Positions 57,211-64,000 of a stretch of DNA of 64,000 nt are shown one piece after another. Under the pieces are notes generated by a model, which did not search any database, was not told the DNA's origin, and saw only the letters and a program-made list of their open reading frames with translations. A program made the translations under genes and the position numbers. Origin of the DNA: Vespula vulgaris. Taxonomy: Eukaryota > Arthropoda > Insecta > Hymenoptera > Vespidae. The stretch covers positions 3,127,501 to 3,191,500 of the forward strand of contig NC_066607.1 of NCBI RefSeq assembly GCF_905475345.1, in the 5' to 3' direction. How positions within the stretch are numbered: the first letter of the stretch is position 1; the number at the start of each line of letters is the position of its first letter.

Positions 57211-57248
<38 letters not shown>

Positions 57249-57249
57249 G
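57207..57249. repeat. (GA)n microsatellite
   Basis: GA run of about 43 bp with two breaks. Confidence 0.96.
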
Positions 57250-57764
57250 CAAAAGAGAATAAATACGACCATTTCTTTCAGCTTTTTTAGTCTATTTTAG
57301 TCTCCTTGATTTATGTCTTCGTTTGTAGAAGAATTTTTCATCCCCGATGATTTTCACATTCCGCGATATCCTCCAAGAAAATAATTGCATTTTAAATCAG
57401 ACAAGGATAAATAGATATCAATGACGTCAAGATTTGATAAGGAAAGTAATTGGAAATAAATTAAGAGGTGCATGGACGTGCGTCGGCAGATACATTAATG
57501 AAACTTATGAAAGTGAAATAAATACAAATAGAAAGTTTTTATTATCGAGAACGAGACATTTTAATTAGAATTAATCGGAAACTTGGAAACAACGGGGGTA
57601 TATAGATCGTGTACAAATCGAGACGTTTCAATCGAATCCCATACAACAGCCGAATTTTCGATAGCGGCGATGTTTAAAGCGACCATGGAAATCGGGTAAG
57701 CACATTTGACATCCAGAACATGCGCTCGCGAGATTCTCCTTCTCATCCTGTACGTTGATACGTT
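57250..57764. other. AT-rich non-coding stretch
   Basis: AT-rich and repeat-poor; complex near 57590-57740. No gene seen. Confidence 0.5.
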
Positions 57765-57823
57765 CTCTCTCCGTCTCTCTCTCTCTCTCTCTCTTTCTAT
57801 TCTCCTTCTCCTTCTCTTTCTCC
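57765..57823. repeat. CT/CTT array
   Basis: About 15 CT units then TCTCCTTC units. Confidence 0.95.
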
Positions 57824-57999
57824 TACTCTCGTAGTCTCCTACATTCTCCTCGAGTGAGAATATTCAACGTACTGATTTATTATCTCCACCGGGTATATTT
57901 ATTGGACTCGTTTCGGTCGTTCGGTGCAGACGAGGTTGGAGATTCGAAATGGAAGCAAAATTTTCGTGGTCACGTATGTGAAATAGAATGAGAGAAAGA

Positions 58000-58068
58000 A
58001 AGATAGATAGATAGATGGATAGACGGACAGATAGATAGATAGATAGATAGATAGATATATAGATATAG
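58000..58068. repeat. (GATA)n array
   Basis: About 15 GATA units with GATG, GACG and GACA variants. Every unit contains a GATA core. Confidence 0.95.
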
Positions 58069-58225
58069 TTAGTTCTCTCTTTTAGAGAGCTAATTCGAGG
58101 CGTACATTTTCACGTAGTAATCTTGTACGTACGTGTTCACCGATTTCGAGTATACTCGAATTCCTCGATTTTCCATGCAAGAGAGCTATCATCTAGTAAA
58201 AGAGATTTCCCTTCCGTTACTTCCA

Positions 58226-58256
<31 letters not shown>

Positions 58257-58299
58257 TTCTCTCGATATCCGACGATTATACTCTCTCGTTCGAGAGAGT
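58226..58299. repeat. (TTTC)n array and 9 bp inverted repeat
   Basis: About eight TTTC units (58226-58260). ACTCTCTCG/CGAGAGAGT hairpin with a TT centre follows at 58280-58299. Confidence 0.92.
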
Positions 58300-58640
58300 T
58301 TAAAACGAGTTTGATAGATTCCCTTCGACTCTTCGTAATATATTTGCTTTTCGAAAGAAACAATATATATTCGTTGTCATAATATAATATTTTGGTAATT
58401 ATTTAATGGATAAAAATTATTTAATAGAAGCAAACAAGATAGAAAGAAGAAGCAAGAAATTATTTTTAAATTAATTTTGCTCTTTACGTTTCTTTCAAGA
58501 TTGACGATTTAAACGTGACTTCGAGAGAAGTCATTGTAACTTTTCGTATTGTCAAACGTTTCTATCTTTTAGTAATACTCGATGGTATTATTAAATATGC
58601 GAGAAGAATAGAAAACATTAAGGCTTACGTTGGTATACAC
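58300..58640. other. AT-rich non-coding stretch
   Basis: AT-rich, no array. No gene seen. Confidence 0.5.
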
Positions 58641-58960
58641 ATTCAAATACAATGGTGACTCTCTATGATAGTCCTGTTAATCCCAAGCTTTGCAACGTAT
58701 AATCCAGCGTGTAATTTAAACGCTGTAGCTTTAGCTTTCGTCGTCGAATATTGCCTAACACGGGTATATATAGGTGGACCACCGTTTGCTTATTCCTACA
58801 AACACGATAGCAGTAGCAATGGTTAAAGCGTTTGTCCGTTACCGTAATTAGAAATTACATAAGATCGACGCACTAACTCGTTCGTCACTTCGTTAAGCTT
58901 AATTAGACTCCTTTTCGAATCAACTACGTAACTTAGTTCTATAGTCAGTTACAGGTATAT
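58640..58960. promoter_or_regulatory. Candidate enhancer island with homeodomain sites
   Basis: About 320 bp without any simple repeat. It contains TTAATCCC (58679-58686; Otd/Bicoid-type), GTATATATAGG, and an inverted pair GTAATT-AGA-AATTAC at 58844-58858, which is a homeodomain-type TAATTA arrangement. Stops occur in all frames. The strongest motif-based enhancer candidate on the right side; conservation is untested. Confidence 0.35.
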
Positions 58961-59760
58961 TTAACTGTTTTTGTTCGATGTAAACATACTACTTGTTTTC
59001 AAATAGCAAAATGTCTTTTGAATTTTCTCGCAAACCTCGAGAAATTAATGAGTTACGTTGTATAAAAGAAAAGAACGAAAAAAGAAAAAAAAGAAGAACA
59101 AATTTTGTCCAAAAAAAAAAAAAAAAAGAAAACTTTTATCTTTAATTAATCTACGTCGAATAAAATTCGTTCGAAAGCACGTATGTACGTCGAGCGTTGT
59201 ATTAATTTGGAATTATCCAATTAGGCGTTCGCTTTTTTGTCAGGAATTATTTTAAACGTAAAACGGATACATCGATGGCTGGGAAAATTCTTGAAAGCTC
59301 AACAAAGATCTTTATTTAATTGGATCCGAGGATTTCGCGGGGATGATGTAAAAAAAAAAAAATAAAAAAAAAGAAAAGAAAAAAAGAAAAAACAAAGAGA
59401 GAGAGAGATAAAAAAGACAAAAAGAAAAACAAACAAAAAAAAAGAAGAAAAAACGGAAGGAAGAATCAAAGAAAAATTTACTGCAGTGCGGATGCTCGAT
59501 ATGATCAACGATAAGACCCGTTATAAATATGAGATCGACCCAGTTTTCTCGATTGATTTCAACTTCTTTTCTCACGGAGCTAACGGTGTACAATCTCTCG
59601 AAGAACGGTTGGCTTTCGTAGATGAGAGAGAATAGAATCGATCGACGAAACGAACTATCACAAGGAAGATTCGAAAAGCAATTTGTCACGTTCCTCATTC
59701 AACGATAACGCGATACTAAACTCGCCAAGATTAAATCCAAGGATAGTCGATATTTCATAT
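58960..59760. other. AT-rich non-coding stretch with polypurine block
   Basis: A-rich runs (59073-59130), polypurine block (59349-59466), complex sequence at 59500-59690. The 128-codon minus frame (59312-59698) is complex at its start and Phe-rich after; unrecognised. Confidence 0.45.
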
Positions 59761-59826
59761 CTCTCTTCCCCCTCTCTCTCTCTCTCTCTCTTTCTCTCTC
59801 ACTGTCTCCCTTTTTTCTCTCCCTCA
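59760..59826. repeat. CT array
   Basis: CT run with ACTGTCTCCC break. Confidence 0.94.
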
Positions 59827-60056
59827 TATCCAAAACTCGTGGGAATAAGATAAACTTCGAAAATTCAAAAAAATCGTCGGTTCCTTTATGCGATACTCAG
59901 ACTGAAAAGCGTGCTGGGAAATACGCAAGAGACCGTCTTGAAGTGCTACGTAAACGAACTTCGAGGGATCTCAATATTTTCTCTTCACTCGAGGCAACAT
60001 CAATGTACGATCACACGAGATTTCTCATCTCGAGCAATCTTGTTACTCTCTATCAA

Positions 60057-60059
<3 letters not shown>

Positions 60060-60114
<55 letters not shown>
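60060..60114. repeat. (TA)27 microsatellite
   Basis: The longest TA tract seen, about 55 bp. Confidence 0.98.
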
Positions 60115-60117
<3 letters not shown>

Positions 60118-60456
60118 ATAAAAGCGATACTCGTATCTATCAAAGGACAACCACTGTTTCCAAAGTTTCGGACTCAGAAATGTCGAGAGATATTGAAGGA
60201 ACGAAACTCGCGTGTCGATAAATAAGACTTATTTTATTTAATTCATCCACCGTATATAATCCTACGGATTCGTATGTCCCAAAAAGATTAGTCGTCTTCG
60301 TATAACGATTTTTATCTCGGACGATATAGATATATATATGTTCGAGTAGAATAAAAAATTGAATCGTTTAGGCTACGAAATAAAACGATATAAAGCGTGT
60401 ACGATCCTCTTGTGATTTCGTATGAAACGAAAACTTAACCTTTCCGTATTATACAG
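60115..60456. other. AT-rich non-coding stretch
   Basis: AT-rich, no array; ends with TTTCCGTATTATACAG, an acceptor-like sequence. Confidence 0.5.
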
Positions 60457-60961
60457 GAAGCTTACTGCATTTCTATGTTAATAAACAATTAGGATCAACG
60501 TCAAAGGAAGATCAGAGCTTACAAGGAATAGGAATTAGTAAACTCAACGAAGCAACGGGATTTGTGCGGTACATCGTGAACCATCATGGAAATTTGATTC
60601 GCTAGAAGATCAAGGAAACAGTCTCCGAGAAAGCGAAGAAAGTCCTACCGTTCGATACCAAAGCGATAGAGCATTATCGAGAGGAGCCAAGCGTTTGTTC
60701 GGTAACCGCGATAGACGGAATTTCGGATCACCATTGGGCCATCAATTTTCGATCAACAACGCGCGCACCGTCTTGCTTGTGCATCACTCGAATGCGACGT
60801 ATTCCGTTTGTGATTGGCTTGTGTGCGAGTACAGAGACAGTACGCGTCGTTGCCTCGAGACAATGGAATACACGGATCGTCGATTAAACAATAGAGATAA
60901 ACGGTGTATGTGTGCGTGGCTGCGTATATAGGTGCGTTAAACGCGTGGACAAAGTTCTATT
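60457..60961 (+). other. Possible exon or conserved element (505 bp, repeat-free)
   Basis: Bounded by TTATACAG (to 60456) and GTAAGT (from 60962). AATAAA is present shortly after, near 60997. One frame (codons starting at 60459) is open to 60884 apart from a single TAG at 60603-60605: about 48 codons before and 93 after it. Another frame is open at 60695-60931. No family is recognised. It could be a UTR or lncRNA exon, a decayed coding exon, or a conserved non-coding block. This is the longest stretch of complex, GC-richer sequence in the right end. Confidence 0.28.
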
Positions 60962-61310
60962 GTAAGTAAATCAAATGTTTTGGCAAAACAGCAAATTAAT
61001 AAAATATAGTACCGTTTGACCGTGTGAAAAATTGGTTTTATTCGATCGGTTGCTGTTTAAAATATTTGTATTACTTATATTTTCGGTATATATATATGTC
61101 TATGGATATAAAAAAAAAATCAGATAAATTTATTTCAGTAGTAATACATTTCGGTAGTAATCCTTTATATAAATAATATAAAAACATTACATAAATTGCA
61201 ATTGATCTTCTCTAAGCTTTCTTCGTCGAATTAAATCTCGTAAAATAATTCCTCGTCATAGAACTTGAAATAATGCTCGTTCGAATAATGACATGTAACT
61301 CACGATCAAT
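60962..61310. other. AT-rich non-coding stretch
   Basis: AT-rich, with a short TA run near 61087. No gene seen. Confidence 0.5.
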
Positions 61311-61500
61311 GTGTAACTCTAAAAGCAGCTATCAATGCTATTCCATTCTCCGATTCTAATTGGACGTCTCTGAGACGACTGTTAGATCGAGAAATGCGAA
61401 TTCAGTACCTTCGAACTAACTTATGGCCTGTCTCAATTCTGGGATTCTTTTTGGAAGATTCATAAAGAGAAAGCTAGCTAAAACTTTCTCGTTGCTTGCC
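61310..61500. promoter_or_regulatory. Candidate conserved island
   Basis: About 190 bp of complex sequence: TCTAATTGGACGTCTCTGAGACG, CTTATGGCCTGTC and GAAAGCTAGC. Frames have stops. Inferred from complexity. Confidence 0.25.
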
Positions 61501-61778
61501 GATACTTTTCGATGATAAGAAACTTCTATCGAGGTTGTTTGATACTCCTATAGTTTTGTAATTATAATGATGTACCTTGGATTAACGAGCAATAAAAATA
61601 ACAATAACGACAAGGAAGGAGGCATTAGCGAGATCGATCCTTTCGTATATAAGAATATCGAACGAAATCTTTTTATTCCGATAAAATTTACGGTCTATTT
61701 AATATCAATATAATTTTCGTTAAATCGAAATGAGAATATTAAAATCATTGTGAAACTCTGGGAAATATGTTACACAGC

Positions 61779-61816
<38 letters not shown>

Positions 61817-62095
61817 AAGCGAGAAAAAAGAAAAGAAATTTTTATACGACGAGGAATTATATAGAAAAGAAAAAGAAAAAAAGAAGAAAAAAAGAAAGAA
61901 AGAAAGAAAGGAAGAAAGAAAGAGGTGAAAAGCGAAATGCACGTAGTCATAAAGATTGAATCGAGAAGAAGAAAATCATCAGTCGATCGACTTCTTCGCA
62001 AAAACGAAACGAGAGCTAGTCTCTTAAGAGTATATGTATACATATATATGTATATAAAAACTATATATATCTATGTATATATCGCGTGCGATCGA
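61500..62095. other. Repeat-rich non-coding stretch
   Basis: GA tract (61780-61818), GAAA block (61864-61925), TA/TATG words (62030-62085). No gene seen. Confidence 0.55.
61780..61818. repeat. (GA)n microsatellite
   Basis: About 16 GA units; one of few GA tracts right of 52 kb. Confidence 0.96.
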
Positions 62096-62099
62096 TTAC

Positions 62100-62345
62100 G
62101 TAACCTACGTACGTAGGCTATAAGCTTCGCAAGCTACGAGCTTTCCTCCCGTTCCTCTTTACCTTCGGGCAGATCGCAAGCTTTGGACGGTGGAGTTTGA
62201 TGAAACGCTAGGATTAGGGAGCCATTGTGTAACGCGGCTCGCGTAGACACCGATAGATTGTGCAAACATGCCTGCTTCAATGGAGGGAGCTTTATACGAG
62301 CGGTCGACCGAAAATCGGGGATCGACGAGGAGCTTTTCCTTCGTT
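62100..62345. promoter_or_regulatory. Candidate regulatory island with CCTACGTACGTAGG
   Basis: A perfect 14 bp palindrome at 62104-62117 starts about 240 bp of complex sequence. A minus frame (62134-62445) covers it (…LHNLSVSTRAALHNGSLI…) and an AAG|GTAAAG donor-like site lies at its minus-strand end near 62160. There is no acceptor, because the upstream minus sequence is GA-rich. Unrecognised. Confidence 0.27.
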
Positions 62346-62350
62346 CCTGA

Positions 62351-62351
<1 letters not shown>

Positions 62352-62391
<40 letters not shown>

Positions 62392-62416
62392 GTCTGTCTG
62401 TCTCTCTTTCTTTCTC
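62352..62416. repeat. (CT)n array with TGTC units
   Basis: About 15 CT units then TCTGTCTG and TTTC units. Confidence 0.96.
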
Positions 62417-62419
62417 ACA

Positions 62420-62881
62420 TACACATATGTTCTTATCGCTGACAAAGAAGAAGAAAATGACGTAGGAAACGCATCTTTTTACTTTTATAAAGACACGTTG
62501 ACAAAGAGTTAGTTCTATACTTATTTAAACATCCATAAAATATATCTTTGTTATCTTTCGTTATAATATCTACGTTACTTTACTAAAAATCAACATTTCG
62601 AATAAAATTTTAAATACCGTTGAATAAACGTAACTTGATGAGAAAAAAGAAAAGAAAAGAAAAAAAAAGAGAAAAGAGAAGAAGGAAAAAGGAAGAAGGA
62701 AGAGAAAAAAGGGGGATAAAGAAATAGAGAGTTTTTGTCACCGCGGTTAATTTTCTAAAATAAATATTTCATTAAAATTTTTAAGTACTTTCGGATGAAC
62801 TGAGAGATAGATGAAAAAGGAGAAGAGGTAAAATTTTTTTTCTCATCGTATATAGCATTTCCAAATTGTTATTTTTTTCAG

Positions 62882-62938
<57 letters not shown>

Positions 62939-63320
62939 AAATGAACTGTCGTATTAAATTTCGTCGATGATTAAAAACTTGTTGATAATAATGATAGTAC
63001 GTACGAACATACCTATCTATATAAAAACCGTAAAAAGAATTACTATGAAAAATTAGATAATATGTTAACAATGAAAAATATTCTCTTTGTTCTCTGAACA
63101 TTCCGTATATTCATTCGTTCGTAAGTTATCTGACGTATTCATTGATTAAATCGATGACTATAGATATATCTATACGTAATCGTACGCGAGCACACGTATA
63201 CACTCGTACGTTTATAAAATATCATGCATTCAAAGATCTACATCCGACATTATTACAAAGGCCTATGACGTATTAAAAAAGTAAAAGAATCGTGATAAGC
63301 TCAATGGAAACTCGAATTTG
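62420..63320. other. AT-rich non-coding stretch
   Basis: Polypurine block (62641-62715), TA array (62885-62934), TTAATTAAA-type words. No gene seen. Confidence 0.55.
62885..62934. repeat. (TA)n microsatellite
   Basis: About 25 TA units. Confidence 0.97.
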
Positions 63321-63447
63321 TTCTTTCTCTCTCTCTCTCTTTTTTTTTCTTTTTTTTTACTTTACATGCAATTAAACGTTGTGAATGTTCCTTTTGTCGA
63401 AAGAGAATGAAAGAAAAAGAGAAAGAGAGGGGGGGGAGAGGGAGAGG
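63321..63447. repeat. CT/T block opposed to GA/G block
   Basis: CT then T-rich run (63321-63359) and GA then G8 run (63401-63447), 40 bp apart and inverted. Confidence 0.92.
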
Positions 63448-64000
63448 TATAAAAGCGTTCAGCAAGTTGAATTCGATGTTCGAATTAATGAAAAATCCGA
63501 TGTAAACCTCGAGATCAAAAGTTATTTCTTTTTTCCTTTTATTTTTTTGTTATTCCGTAATGATCGATCAGTTTAATTAAACAAGGCTCAGATCGTAATT
63601 TTTAAGAAAGAAAAAAAGATAGGTAACAGGATATGTTGCTTATAGCGATGTTTTATCATTTTAAGCGAGCGTCATACTTCGTTAAGAGATATAAATTTTG
63701 GCTCCGAATCACCGAATTAATAATCAATTTAACGATAAAGAATCAATAAAAAAAGAAATCTTACAAGATCTATTGAGAAAATTGTTAAGGAAATGATTAA
63801 AAAGAAAAAAAAATAATTAAAAAAAAGATACATATGACGATAAAGCACCGTTTACAATTGCAAGCGATAATGTTCGGACGAAAGCTATAGCTTCGAGTGA
63901 CTTTTATTTTCCAGAATAACATAAAAAAAGAAAAGAAAAAAGAAAAAAGAAAAGAAAGATGAAAAATAAAAAAGTCCGGTACGAACTGCGGACTTCATTT
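63448..64000. other. AT-rich non-coding stretch with edge hairpin
   Basis: AT-rich and A-rich sequence. At the edge AAGTCCG (63972-63978) pairs with CGGACTT (63989-63995) over a 10 nt loop. On the minus strand this hairpin is followed by T6, like a short Pol III-type ending, but any gene would lie beyond the window. Confidence 0.4.

Noticed and set aside
1..64000. Telomeric (TTAGG)n repeats, rRNA, histone or known microRNA genes
   Set aside because: No tandem TTAGG seen, and no recognised conserved microRNA or rRNA words when scanning both strands by eye. An exact search would settle it.

Overview
This window looks like non-coding nuclear DNA from an animal. The best guess is an insect, probably a hymenopteran (wasp, bee or ant). 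That rests on AT-rich sequence in which CpG is not depleted (TCGA, CGAACGAA and TCGTCG are everywhere), very dense GA/CT dinucleotide tracts, many AT, ACAT, AAAT and GAA arrays, and no ribosome-binding-site or operon layout. Species and chromosome cannot be named from the sequence.

I found no convincing protein-coding gene, rRNA, tRNA, known microRNA, CRISPR array or intact transposon. Nearly all open reading frames over 60 codons run through microsatellites. GA or CT repeats contain no stop codon and read as Arg-Glu or Ser-Leu on either strand. The window is best read as a long intron or a gene-poor intergenic stretch.

Two kinds of sequence alternate. (1) Simple-repeat and polypurine/polypyrimidine blocks, found every few hundred bases. 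(2) 'Islands' of 100-500 bp with high complexity, higher GC and no repeats. The clearest lie near 3.7-4.2, 5.2-6.3, 7.9-8.6, 8.9, 10.4, 11.8, 14.2, 20.5, 24.5, 28.1, 31.3, 33.5, 34.3, 35.7, 36.6, 38.3, 39.1, 40.6, 42.3, 45.8, 47.1, 48.9, 51.8, 58.7, 60.5, 61.4 and 62.2 kb. Some carry recognisable motifs: a TGATTAAT Exd/Hox-type site, GATA sites, an ATGCAAAT POU octamer, a TTAATCC Otd/Bicoid-type site, a GC box, and five copies of CTGCAGG. They are the candidates for enhancers or conserved non-coding elements. That role is inferred from complexity and motifs alone.

The best transcribed-exon candidate is 46114-46257 (+): a strong polypyrimidine tract and CAG, then 144 nt open in one frame, then AAG|GTAAGT. 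A second possible exon is 60457-60961 (+).

The most striking large-scale pattern is a change in repeat orientation. Left of about 42 kb the dinucleotide tracts are mostly GA on the + strand; right of it they are mostly CT. Long polypurine blocks broadly follow the same trend. This may mark a boundary in transcription or replication direction.
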